Assembly (NCBI GenBank): GCA_030729925.1
Contig: JANQWK010000049.1
Span: 1-40,623 of the forward strand
From: Saprospiraceae bacterium
GTDB taxonomy: Bacteria; Bacteroidota; Bacteroidia; Chitinophagales; Saprospiraceae
Reading direction: 5' to 3'
DNA length: 40,623 nt
Part shown: positions 30,801-37,765 of the stretch, piece after piece
How the letters are laid out: every line of letters starts with the position of its first letter
Numbering within the stretch: the first letter of the stretch is position 1
Made by a program: the position numbers and the translations under genes
The notes under the pieces: model-generated
Database searches by the model: none
What the model was told of the DNA's origin: nothing
What the model saw: only the letters and a program-made list of their open reading frames with translations

Positions 30801-33544
30801 TTAAACGAATAGGTAGCCGTTCCGGAGGTCGCTGTCACCACTACAGTCTGATCAGCCGGTACGTTGTTGAGGGTATATCTGCCGTTCAGTCCACCTGTAA
30901 TGGCATAGCCTCCATCGTTAGAAACATCATCGAATACGGGATCTTCCGCACACTCATCTACGATAAACAAATCAAAAGTGACATCAACCAGCGACTCACA
31001 CGCAGGTATAATCGCACTGATATCCCCTGCACCCACGATCATGCGCGGCACAATTACCCCACCTGAATTGATCGTGAGGGTAAACATGCGGTCGGGTGCA
31101 ATGTTGCCAGCATCATCTGATACATTAGAAACGGTTACAGTGTAAGTGCCCGGAGCCACATTTTCGGACATGTACATGCCGTTGTTGACATAAATCAGGG
31201 TATCGCCTATAGCAGGAGACACAAAAACGTTGGGCGCGCTCAGTTCCAATGCCCCCTGGCAAGCATCCTGTGCCTGCACGGTAAAGAAGACATCCATGGT
31301 TGTCGCACATTCCGGAATGGTATAAACCGTATTGGACGGAGGCACAATGACCGGAGCGGTTACTTCCTGCACGGTACCATAATAAATAACGCGATTGGTA
31401 TTGATGGCAGGATTAGACGAAGTATCCGCGATGACCACTGCAAATTCGAAAGCGCCAAAAGCAACGTTTACTTGTAGATTGCGGGTAGAGTCGTGGACCC
31501 CGACGTACGTAGTGGAAGAAACATTACCCACGATGGCCTCGGTATAAACCTGTAGATTGGCGTCAGGAGTGCAATTGTCTTCCATGTGGGTCACCAGATA
31601 ATCTATATCCACACTACAAGATCCTGCCGTAAGGACGATAGTACCCAGGTTGACCTTATTGCCTACAGGTAACGCAGAAGCTCCAACCGCAGTAATGATC
31701 CCTGCAGTATCCACATCATAAGCCGCCCCTGCCATTACATCTTCGAGGGTAACTCTTGCAGTAGGTCGAACATTGTCTATCAAATCAATAAAGAATGTCA
31801 AAGTATCCATAAAGGACGCCCCTGGTGTCAGGGTATCACTCACCGTAATAATAGCAGTATAAGTGCCTGTAAGTAGCGTATCGCTGAGCGCAAAAGTGAC
31901 CTGACTGGCTGTTGGGCCAGTACCTGCGGTAAACGCACTATCCGAAGAGGTACCATAACTGGCGTAATTGAAAGTATCCAGGTAGCCTTCACTGCTCAAC
32001 AAAATACTGATTTCTTTTTGTCCGCAAGGACCACCCTCTACAATAAAGCTGACCCCTCCCTTGATGGTATCGCTGGGAGTGTCGTTGCATACCTGCGGAA
32101 TGGTCAGCAAGCTGGTACGGAGCAGGGAAGTATTGACCGGAGTTTGGAAAGATTTGAACTGCGCACCGGGTGCCCAGTCGGAACTCACATCCGTGCCGTC
32201 CATCCCATCGCAAATTTGGAACACAAACACCTGGAAGCAGGTACATTCGTCTCCGACAAAACCGAGGTCTGACATCGTTACTTGGAAACTATCCGTTACC
32301 GACATGGTTTCGCCTGTGCCCACGGTATCCTTGATCAGCACCAATCGAGGGTCATTGGCGTCCACGATGGTTTCAAAGATATGGGTATTGTCCATATTGG
32401 GACGAGTGCGGGAAGTATCCGCGGGTGAAAGCCCCAGGTTACAGGTTCCCCCCTGGTAAATTCTTATTTTGAAGCTATGGTTGGTAGTCAGCATATTGCT
32501 CGACCAGCTGAAGCGAAAATCGTCTTCGGTGACGCGATCGAGGGTAGTAGGCACCGGCATGGCACAATCCAGGGCTATCCCGGCAGCCACAATTTGGTTG
32601 GAAGCAAGACTTCCCAAGTTGCCATCGCCGTTAAGCTGCAGGTTGATCTGCAGACAGCGCTTACCATCTATAAATACCGTATCCAGCACAAGGGTATCCC
32701 CTGTAGCTGTCCAGGCATCTACGGCCGATTGCGTAAGGGGTGTCCCGGTAGCCCCGTCCAGCAGCACGATATCAAAATTTTCGCTACTCGGAACCAGCGC
32801 CCAGTCAGCCGCGCATATCGTAATGGTCTGATTGGTTGCTACAATATCTGCGGTAAAATTCAAACCAATCGTATCGCGCTCGGACGTCAAACCATCCAGC
32901 GCCAAATCGTCGTTGGTGGTGCAATACCCCAATTCCAGTGTATCCCCAAACGACGAAATCGCGTAGAACGCGTCCATGGTAGGTGGAACGAGAAGCGTGT
33001 CTATGATAGAAAAATTAGAACAGCCCAAATCCGGAGCATCACAGCGCTGTTGTACCGAAATAAATAGCGAATCCTGATCTGCAAAACTCGTGATCGGATT
33101 TGCCAGGGATGCTGTACAATTGGTGCCACCTGTGATGAAATTCAGGTCTTGTGGCTCGATCAGCACGATCAAACTATTACCCGACCGCGACAACTCCAGC
33201 GCACCGCCCAGATTGGAATTAAAAGGGGCTGTCTGAAGGACGCAGCTGTCTTTGGTCATTACCTGAAGTACCCAATAGTGGTCGGCAAAAGCTGTTGGAT
33301 CACCTGTGGTACCCCCTGCATTAAACTCAATCTGGAGCTTAAAATCTGAGGTACTGGGGCAAGTAGGCAACAACAAATTGCCAATGGGCTGGTTTGGCGT
33401 AACACATTGCGGATCGAAAACCGTACAAGCGCCCCCTGCGGGAAAAGTCTGTGCATGGGCAACCTGTGCACTCCATGAAAACGCTCCAAAGAACAATAAA
33501 GCCAAAAAAACCTTGGACGAGAAAGTGGCATATACTTTTTCCAT
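24866..33544 (-). CDS. giant T9SS-secreted multidomain surface protein B (paralogue of A)
   Basis: A 2892-residue protein with the same module order as the gene downstream: signal peptide (about 1-32, ending AHAQ); beta-rich modules; PPC-like region (about 1210-1345); five DNC motifs in matching positions; EF-hand-like loops DFDGDGIIVGDE (about 1814) and DENNNGTIDDGR (about 2363); carboxypeptidase-regulatory-like module; dockerin-like module (from about 2542, second loop DIDNNKAVTTLD); cohesin-like module (from about 2672); and type A T9SS sorting domain (2809-2892). Similarity to A is highest in the central and C-terminal blocks (VRREWTI-x-DWCRPGKS is shared) and lower at the N-terminus. Extra length is in scattered loops, such as about 24 residues inside the PPC-like region. 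An ATG at 33583 would add 13 residues before the signal peptide; 33544 is preferred. Separate promoter and terminator make it monocistronic. Function is unknown; adhesin or matrix is inferred. Confidence 0.9.
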   Translation of the reverse strand: MEKVYATFSSKVFLALLFFGAFSWSAQVAHAQTFPAGGACTVFDPQCVTPNQPIGNLLLPTCPSTSDFKLQIEFNAGGTTGDPTAFADHYWVLQVMTKDSCVLQTAPFNSNLGGALELSRSGNSLIVLIEPQDLNFITGGTNCTASLANPITSFADQDSLFISVQQRCDAPDLGCSNFSIIDTLLVPPTMDAFYAISSFGDTLELGYCTTNDDLALDGLTSERDTIGLNFTADIVATNQTITICAADWALVPSSENFDIVLLDGATGTPLTQSAVDAWTATGDTLVLDTVFIDGKRCLQINLQLNGDGNLGSLASNQIVAAGIALDCAMPVPTTLDRVTEDDFRFSWSSNMLTTNHSFKIRIYQGGTCNLGLSPADTSRTRPNMDNTHIFETIVDANDPRLVLIKDTVGTGETMSVTDSFQVTMSDLGFVGDECTCFQVFVFQICDGMDGTDVSSDWAPGAQFKSFQTPVNTSLLRTSLLTIPQVCNDTPSDTIKGGVSFIVEGGPCGQKEISILLSSEGYLDTFNYASYGTSSDSAFTAGTGPTASQVTFALSDTLLTGTYTAIITVSDTLTPGASFMDTLTFFIDLIDNVRPTARVTLEDVMAGAAYDVDTAGIITAVGASALPVGNKVNLGTIVLTAGSCSVDIDYLVTHMEDNCTPDANLQVYTEAIVGNVSSTTYVGVHDSTRNLQVNVAFGAFEFAVVIADTSSNPAINTNRVIYYGTVQEVTAPVIVPPSNTVYTIPECATTMDVFFTVQAQDACQGALELSAPNVFVSPAIGDTLIYVNNGMYMSENVAPGTYTVTVSNVSDDAGNIAPDRMFTLTINSGGVIVPRMIVGAGDISAIIPACESLVDVTFDLFIVDECAEDPVFDDVSNDGGYAITGGLNGRYTLNNVPADQTVVVTATSGTATYSFNVITTQSEVNQRPDITLQGNLNYTLPVCSLNGEYVTFGVHIDDDCDSPAFLANEAQFFLDGVEIFPTTTDFLSNGQAYFEFYELIRVENDGDFFSVTVEDSEGLTSSLAIQLSVFQDERATTYACIPNINLTVGSDCSLEVQPSMLLKGDQTKICNDLLQAIIEKRDENGNFEGYYTQNLVINTGTFNYAILPAGEEYLTRNGAGQIIDFSSDAMICWGQLTAEDKSAPVGFCLEDVFTAQRAVAFNYWNGTLAVGTPFYPQVFSCYQSTWPGGISEFPNPPTPPYFPPYVDPNAEHYYDTWTFKPAQDGVYTFFLFAEFDATMAVFQQADPDTFLSALAPFSVNGWFDPVVPCANIVGFGESVFTASPTGGLGFDFTTVTAPSFPAWVLSNDSPLMRIALPLQADREYTLMVTSRDAELTGNFLVEVQRDGADDEIEAALMTGDPLDQLYIPILEYWDPVYDLFGNVVPAFSVYPSYYHLMDLPLYCDDINRIYISPTEARCYTLNADYDNPTNNHDPLGDFRLNDAVIDSTLKNKLFYTGYPVVTDNCGPVTVCVSDRITKRGDCGELYIDRTFTATDAAGNPAEWYETGDPVIVNGGANSCVQRISFSIPSISNLILPHFTQYLECDEGYETDANGSPHPNVTGYPFLQSAFGYHDLANDYCNLAASYSDESVIASCNGGLKVRREWTILDWCRPGKSIIYNQVIKAGDYSAPEMTAPEPQTVGYDIITYSVSPFDCDADFQVPVPATTDNCSSNILVYYAIEENVDIPQYDNFGNIIGYINEWRVVRQGLAGTMVAALPPDRVYRYHYTAQDACLNQSELYVSFQVLDLVEPLTACDNSIIISLGGGSFELGNSIDDGGYARLESFEFQEGISDNCGTVEYWVRRVVAPSCFASFDFDGDGIIVGDELIEAQVNNQTVVVTNYRVGAAGNQDGYFEEVVPNMNMSFTWQPYAEFFCCDAGEEIMVEVIAIDEAGNTNRCMMMVTLEDNTNPYCAAPADINGMCNDNTLVPADFNPPADLDAYNALSEFEKAGLHAQLDILFGAPEITDNCNAITVMQSVVALAWDCGAGSIRRRFWSVDGFGNVSANNCFQNIMINRIHDYNFCFPADASGSCAAVLDTFDIGAMSTGCDLISLYVKDQQFSASGDECYQIFRTFEVVNWCQFTGDDLSISSPFIVGRDEDCDNKPGDEGVCVSFTRLSNGNDYIFIDRDRNPFNTSPTSIQNTCFGTGGFWRKEGPICTPSNIGIICPTSYTQANPPAGANAIFMPGFFRYTQIISVYDNTPPMIMANLEPSYCAFGTNPSTAAEAGSTTWLNANCGLASASIPISVMDACTPDDLRLDVILRVNISSTGNPAMSYTLPIAAGTASDIGYPDLEADLSALSGAPGDTKTAVIRGFFPTGNHQFEIRATDGCGNTSITIRDFIVVDCLAPAPTCTAGLTVSLMPFDENNNGTIDDGRMVVWARDYIAGDAFDCSGSVKYSIHLSREPAPQSLDLSLIEQIERFVVQEKDLELSDLLDPSQTSELVTCEDAGKTLMVVIAAWDAYGNGDYCTTFLVVNDPMEICGSSVQSPSVAGLITTENDHTVENVAVNLSGMMQAEMMTPTNGGYVFSNLKAGEDYTITPLLDERHGNGVTTFDVIEMARHILSVKPLDSPYKMIAADIDNNKAVTTLDMIQLRRLILGVETEFANNTSWRFIDANYKFPDPKNPWLESFPEVVNVNDLNQSMITGDFVAVKVGDVTLDAVANQLMSDSRSYAGDFRFSVEEQELLPGASYSITFKAEETAQLQGFQFTLQLDPEAAVITGLEYGVATKENFGTAYLSEGVLTSSWNGVAPAGEAFFTLEVQAKKRTRLSNVLQLNSRLTTAEVYQSSGQHLRPVLAFNNVAPAANSPELYQNTPNPFSGKTAIGFSLPEKGSATLTVTDLTGKRLKVMRGSFDAGYNEFIWEAADLPVTGVLYYTLETGNFTQTRKMVRVE

Positions 33545-33830
33545 AAGGCCTCGGTTTGTGGTGAAGTTTTTTGTGTAGAACATGCGATTATTTTATGCGT
33601 ATAGGGGTCTTAGCCGGGTAACCTCATGGGTTCCGGTAAGCCTAATTTTGCCTCAGTTATTGCTTTTCAACGAGATAAACGAAAGACGGTCGAGCTGGAT
33701 ACGAAAGTAACCAGACGGAAAACCGCCTTCAGGAAATTATTCGGTTGAAACAAAATGGGGTTGAAGCCTGCGATTGGGATCAATCGGCAGCTGCAATTTG
33801 AGCAGGCACAGAAATTTGAGAAAGGAATAG

Positions 33831-33848
33831 GCGCTTTGAACAAAGCGC
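33831..33848 (-). other. hairpin in the giant B leader
   Basis: GCGCTTTGAACAAAGCGC is an inverted repeat with a 7-8 bp stem and a 2-4 base loop. It is predicted about 45-62 bases after the transcription start. No T run follows on either strand, so it is not a terminator; a role in mRNA stability or regulation is possible. Confidence 0.4.
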
Positions 33849-33898
33849 GCGCTTGGCTTGTGTGTTAAATCAGTCATGGGATTATAAATTCTATGCCT

Positions 33899-33929
33899 CA
33901 AATATAGAAAACCATTTTAATTTCACAAA
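33899..33929 (-). promoter_or_regulatory. promoter of giant gene B
   Basis: On the minus strand: TTTG (33926-33929), exactly 19 bases, then TATATTTG (33899-33906). Both boxes and the spacing are identical to the giant A promoter. The predicted start of transcription is near 33893. Confidence 0.7.
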
Positions 33930-34069
33930 AAAATTTCCATTTTTTCGTTACACTTAATGTCTATTCAAAAATCCTGCCAAAAAATCCGGATGGGAAGATT
34001 TTTTTTGATTAGAGAATTTTTTTTCGCGTAAGCGGAAACGACCGGGGTAATACCCACAGAACAACTACC

Positions 34070-35014
34070 ATGCAAGTACCTGCAAAAATTGTATATGTAT
34101 TGTTGGCAGCAGGGCTATTAGCCGCTTGCCAGCCTGTTTTGGACGAAGCAGTGCCTGCTGTCGTGGAGCAGCACCCTCAGGAGCGCAAGTCCAATCGGAT
34201 TTACTACATCGTGCCCACGGATGTACAATATGGTGATTACCTGACTTTCATGGATACCTTGGTCGAGGCCATCAACGGGATATGGTCGGGATATCTTAAC
34301 GAATATGACCTGGTGCAGTACAACCCCTGGGTCATGGATACCTTGGCGCGCACGGACTATTATGACTTGCGGGATCGGGGAAGGGTGGTCAGGATACTGG
34401 ATACGCTTACCATATTGAGGCAGGGAGACACCCTGAACGTTCCAGCCAGAACTGAGCTCTTGCAACTGGCTGCTATGCGCAAAGCCACCCGATTGGAAGT
34501 GAACTTACCCGAATTCAAGCTTCGGGTCTTGCGAAGTGACAGCCTGATCTTTGATTTTCCCGTCAGGGTGGGACAAGATCGGGCAAAATTTTTGGCTATG
34601 GCCGAACGGGAAGTGGACTTAAAAACCAAAACGGGCGTGGGGCGGGTTGTGCGAGTCAACAAAAAACCTATGTTTATCAATCCTGCCAACAATCACCGGT
34701 ACTATCAGACCTCCCGCGACGACGGCATCATCACTTCTCTGCCACGGGTACCCTGGCTGATTACCGAGATCAATGGCGTTGAGCACGGGCAATTGATTCA
34801 TCCTACCACCAATCTTGAAACGCTTGGCAAGACCTACTCCAATGGATGTATAGGCACCCGGGAATCGGATGCCTGGTATATTTATTATTATGCCCCCCCT
34901 GGAACGCCGCTGACCATCTGTTACCAGTTATCTCGTATCACCCCGGAGGGAGACACGCTGATATTCAGGGACATTTACGGTCGGGGCACTCGTGGGCTCG
35001 TCAATTGCGAATAG
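34070..35014 (+). CDS. lipoprotein L,D-transpeptidase (YkuD domain)
   Basis: A 314-residue lipoprotein with lipobox LLAAC (C20). The C-terminal half carries the YkuD catalytic site: H244 in LIHPTT and C260 in TYSNGCIGTRESD, with a basic residue at R264. The family usually shows S/T-H-G-C-x-R/N; here the His is replaced by Asn (SNGC) and two residues separate the motif from R264, a modest variation. The upstream part (LEVNLPEFKLRVL, FDFPVRVGQ) is the usual start of the YkuD beta-fold. L,D-transpeptidases make 3-3 crosslinks in peptidoglycan or attach proteins to it; which one applies here is unknown. Its 3' end overlaps the coiled-coil/SPOR gene on the other strand by 14 bases. Confidence 0.9.
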   Translation: MQVPAKIVYVLLAAGLLAACQPVLDEAVPAVVEQHPQERKSNRIYYIVPTDVQYGDYLTFMDTLVEAINGIWSGYLNEYDLVQYNPWVMDTLARTDYYDLRDRGRVVRILDTLTILRQGDTLNVPARTELLQLAAMRKATRLEVNLPEFKLRVLRSDSLIFDFPVRVGQDRAKFLAMAEREVDLKTKTGVGRVVRVNKKPMFINPANNHRYYQTSRDDGIITSLPRVPWLITEINGVEHGQLIHPTTNLETLGKTYSNGCIGTRESDAWYIYYYAPPGTPLTICYQLSRITPEGDTLIFRDIYGRGTRGLVNCE

Positions 35015-35612
35015 CCTCCTCGATTGAAATGCGGTTGCCATCTTTATAAGACACGATCCAGGCATCTTTCAGGCCTAATTTGCGCAGGGTATCGCGCAGT
35101 TGTTTGGCTTCTTCGTAATTGCGGTACTGTCCCAGCACGATGCGCTGTAGTGCTCCTGCTTCCACGCGGAGTTTGTCGGTATTAACCTGTGCCGGATCTA
35201 TTTGTTCGTGCTCATAGGCGCCGATCTGCACCCGGAACCAGATCCCTACATCCTCCATATTTTGAGCCGCGGCCAATTGGAGTTGTTGCAAGGCTGCCTG
35301 GGTAGAAGACAATTCCCTTCTCAACTGATCCATAGCAGATAACTGGGAGCTGCTGGTCTCATTTTTAGAAGCCAGCATTTCCTTGAGGCGGTTGATCTCT
35401 GACTGCCATTCCACGCTATTTTTCTTGAGATACGTGTGTTCTTCCGTCAGCAATTTGAGCGTAACCGGGCTTTTAGCATATTGCTTGGCGATTTTTTTCC
35501 ACTTTTTGGCCTCCTCCTTGGAAAGCTCTGTATTGGGGTTTTGGGCTGTGACAATCTGGCCGGGGGCGAAAAAAAACAGGCCAAAGACGAGCAGGGAAAC
35601 ATATTTTTTCAT
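35001..35612 (-). CDS. exported coiled-coil protein with C-terminal SPOR-like domain
   Basis: A 203-residue protein with a signal peptide (about 1-23, ending VTAQ). Residues about 28-118 are charged and helical with heptad character (LSKEEAKKWKKIAKQYAK, LRRELSSTQAALQQLQLA), consistent with a coiled coil. The C-terminus (about 125-200) looks like a SPOR domain: WFRVQIGAYE at the first strand, then LQRIVLGQYRNYEEAKQLRD and LGLKDAWIVSYKDGNRI. SPOR domains bind denuded peptidoglycan, often at division sites, so a periplasmic wall-binding role is likely. Its neighbour is a peptidoglycan L,D-transpeptidase on the opposite strand, overlapping by 14 bases. Well-formed promoter at 35653-35683. Confidence 0.8.
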   Translation of the reverse strand: MKKYVSLLVFGLFFFAPGQIVTAQNPNTELSKEEAKKWKKIAKQYAKSPVTLKLLTEEHTYLKKNSVEWQSEINRLKEMLASKNETSSSQLSAMDQLRRELSSTQAALQQLQLAAAQNMEDVGIWFRVQIGAYEHEQIDPAQVNTDKLRVEAGALQRIVLGQYRNYEEAKQLRDTLRKLGLKDAWIVSYKDGNRISIEEAIRN

Positions 35613-35652
35613 TGGTTTATCATTTATGAAATCATCAAATCAACACTCCCCT

Positions 35653-35683
35653 CAAAAGTAAAGCCTTGGGAAGGGAATAACAA
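35653..35683 (-). promoter_or_regulatory. promoter of the coiled-coil/SPOR gene
   Basis: On the minus strand: TTG (35681-35683), 20 bases, then TACTTTTG (35653-35660), matching TAnnTTTG. The -7 box is about 40 bases before the ATG at 35612. Confidence 0.6.
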
Positions 35684-35729
35684 GTTTGCAGCACCAAATT
35701 AACAAATTGGGTTGCTTCGGGAAAGGACT

Positions 35730-35762
35730 TCAAAATTGTTTCAAAATTCCGGATTACATTTG
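35730..35762 (+). promoter_or_regulatory. response-regulator promoter with 11-bp tandem operator
   Basis: Two direct 11-base repeats, TCAAAATTGTT (35730-35740) and TCAAAATTCCG (35741-35751), end 3 bases before TACATTTG (35755-35762), a perfect TAnnTTTG box. The repeats occupy the place of the -33 element. An 11-base period is typical of OmpR/PhoB-family binding sites. The box ends only 6 bases before the ATG at 35769, so the mRNA may be leaderless or nearly so. Confidence 0.55.
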
Positions 35763-35768
35763 TTACCT

Positions 35769-36446
35769 ATGAAGATATTAATCATAGAAGACGAACCGGA
35801 TCTACTGGAAAGCCTATGCACGTACTTAGGCAAGGGAGGCTTGTTGTGTGAAAAATCTTCCAGTATGCGTGAAGCCTTGGATAAATTGTCCAACTTCAAG
35901 TACGACATTGTCCTGCTAGATATCATGCTGCCCGACGGCAACGGGTTGGATATTCTTGATTTCATCAAACAAAAAGAGCCGGAAACCGGAGTGCTCATCA
36001 TTTCGGCCAAAAACGCTCTGGACGATAAAATCAGCGGCCTCGAATTGGGTGCCGATGATTATCTGACCAAGCCCTTTCACCTGTCCGAGTTAAACGCCCG
36101 ACTGAAGGCTATTTATCGGAGGCGAAAATTTAGTGGGCAAAAAGAAATTGAATTTGAAAAAATCAGGATCAACACGGAAACCATGGAAACGCGGGTTGAG
36201 GAAGAACTGGTTGTGCTGACGCTAAAAGAATACGAACTGTTGCTCTTCTTCATTGCCAACAAAAAGCGGGTGCTTACCAAGCAATCCATTGCAGAGCACC
36301 TTTGGGGGGACAATGTTGACTTCCTGGACTCCTTCGATTTTGTTTATCAACACATCAAAAACCTGCGCAAAAAGCTTACTGCGGCAGGTACGCCCGACTA
36401 CATCAAAACGATTTACGGGATGGGTTATAAGTTTACCAGCGACTAA
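35769..36446 (+). CDS. OmpR/PhoB-family response regulator
   Basis: A 225-residue two-domain regulator. The receiver domain (1-120) has the acidic pocket E7/D8, the phospho-acceptor D51 in YDIVLLDIMLPDG, and the conserved Lys in DDYLTKPFHLSEL. The C-terminal domain is a winged helix of the Trans_reg_C type (LTLKEYELLLFFIANKKRVLT, then HIKNLRKKL and IKTIYGMGYKF). The frame is open upstream to a TTG at 35712, but the receiver begins at the ATG at 35769. The kinase starts one base after its stop. Two tandem repeats just before its own promoter box suggest autoregulation, and similar repeats precede the TonB receptor. Confidence 0.95.
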   Translation: MKILIIEDEPDLLESLCTYLGKGGLLCEKSSSMREALDKLSNFKYDIVLLDIMLPDGNGLDILDFIKQKEPETGVLIISAKNALDDKISGLELGADDYLTKPFHLSELNARLKAIYRRRKFSGQKEIEFEKIRINTETMETRVEEELVVLTLKEYELLLFFIANKKRVLTKQSIAEHLWGDNVDFLDSFDFVYQHIKNLRKKLTAAGTPDYIKTIYGMGYKFTSD

Positions 36447-36447
36447 T

Positions 36448-37707
36448 ATGAAGCTTTTTGTCAAAACCACCCTTTTTTACCTGCTTGCCTCCCTGATTGT
36501 CTTTACGATTGGCGGCGTTATCACCTACAACAAGGTCAAGGAAGAAGTTGCCCTCGAAACGGATTACTATCTCAACGAAACCTTCCGCCGCTTGGTCAAC
36601 GAAATCAAGTCGGGTAAGTCTATCGGGGTTTTGAACAACGACAAAGTGACCATTACCAAGCTCGACAATCAACTGGTCAGAGATACCTTTCGGGTTTACA
36701 GTGACACCATTTCCAAGCATCCGTTGCTCAACCGGCCTGAAGCCTATCGCCGGCTGGTGCGCATTAGCAAAGTAGAAGAGCAGTATTATCAATTTGACCT
36801 TATGGACGTCCTCATTGAATCGGATGACGTGTATCAGGGCGTAACCGCTGCTTTTGTGCGCCTATTTTTGTTTCTTGGTTTGTTCATCATCGCTGCCAAT
36901 ACCGTATTTTTTCGCTGGATCCTCTCCCCTTTTTACCTGTCACTTCGACAAATTATGTTTTTCAATGTCAAAGATAAAGACACCATCCAGCTTCCGGACA
37001 CCAACACCCGGGAATTCAAGCTGCTCAATGCCTTTATCCTCAAAATGACCCATAATGCCCGAAAGGACTACCTCACGCTGAAAGAATTTACCGAAAATGC
37101 TTCCCATGAAATGCAAACGCCTGTTGCGATTGCCAAAGGTAAGCTCGAACTCCTCATGGAATCCGGAGATTTGACCCAGGACCAGCTACAACTCGTACAG
37201 GGAGCCAATCAGGCGCTGTCCAAGTTATCCAAAATCGGAAAAAGTCTGACGCTCCTCAGCAAAATAGAAAATGGAGAATTTTCCGATAAGCGGGTCTGCA
37301 ATTTTAGCGAAGTAGTGGGGCAGAATGTTGACCATTTCAGAGAGCTTGCCCTTCTGCGCAACATCAACATGCAGGCCATGCTGCCGCCCGTGCTCCAGCT
37401 TCCCATAGACAGTGCCCTGGCTGATATCCTGATCTCCAACCTGATCAAAAATGCCATACAACACAATAACAATGGCGGATGGATCAACATCAAACTCAAT
37501 GAGCAGCAGCTCGAAGTATCCAACAGCGGAAAAGCCCCCAGTGTCCCTACAGAGACCCTGTTCAATCGCTTTAAGAAAGGTCAGGCGGCTTCCTCTTCCC
37601 TGGGGCTGGGATTGGCTATTGTCAAAAAAATCACCGACACCCAAAACTGGCAGGTCGTGTATAAGTTTACCGACCAGACCCACTCTCTGCGGATAGTTTT
37701 TACCTAA
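36448..37707 (+). CDS. membrane sensor histidine kinase
   Basis: A 419-residue kinase, partner of the response regulator one base upstream. Two transmembrane helices (about 8-27 and 138-160) flank a periplasmic sensor of about 110 residues with no recognised fold. The phospho-acceptor is H220 in ENASHEMQTPVAIAKGKLEL. The ATP-binding domain has its N-box (NLIKNAIQHNNNGG) and G2 box (SSLGLGLAIVKKI). The G1 box reads VSNSGKAP instead of DxGxG, lacking the usual Asp; related Bacteroidota kinases seem to share this, so it need not mean loss of function. There is no obvious HAMP domain. The start is set by the first transmembrane helix (MKLFVKTTLFYLLA). The next gene, a TonB receptor, is 182 bases away with its own promoter. 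Confidence 0.92.
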   Translation: MKLFVKTTLFYLLASLIVFTIGGVITYNKVKEEVALETDYYLNETFRRLVNEIKSGKSIGVLNNDKVTITKLDNQLVRDTFRVYSDTISKHPLLNRPEAYRRLVRISKVEEQYYQFDLMDVLIESDDVYQGVTAAFVRLFLFLGLFIIAANTVFFRWILSPFYLSLRQIMFFNVKDKDTIQLPDTNTREFKLLNAFILKMTHNARKDYLTLKEFTENASHEMQTPVAIAKGKLELLMESGDLTQDQLQLVQGANQALSKLSKIGKSLTLLSKIENGEFSDKRVCNFSEVVGQNVDHFRELALLRNINMQAMLPPVLQLPIDSALADILISNLIKNAIQHNNNGGWINIKLNEQQLEVSNSGKAPSVPTETLFNRFKKGQAASSSLGLGLAIVKKITDTQNWQVVYKFTDQTHSLRIVFT

Positions 37708-37765
37708 ACAGGTATTCGTTAATAAAAAGTTAATCCCGGCGCAGGGTTCAAAAATCAGATTTCCT

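Larger units (their letters stand above)
33545..34069. other. divergent intergenic region, giant B to L,D-transpeptidase
   Basis: It contains the giant B promoter (33899-33929), its leader of about 350 bases with a hairpin at 33831-33848, and A/T-rich DNA before the L,D-transpeptidase gene with no clear promoter for it. No RNA gene was recognised. Confidence 0.55.

Noticed and set aside
16139-33544. Giants as T9SS gliding adhesins of the SprB type
   Set aside because: SprB-like adhesins carry type B sorting domains and usually lie with gliding genes. These have type A domains and no such neighbours, so only a general surface role is proposed.
36253-36447. Upstream extension of the histidine kinase frame
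   Set aside because: It overlaps the response-regulator coding region in another frame; the kinase begins with its transmembrane helix at 36448, one base after the regulator stop.
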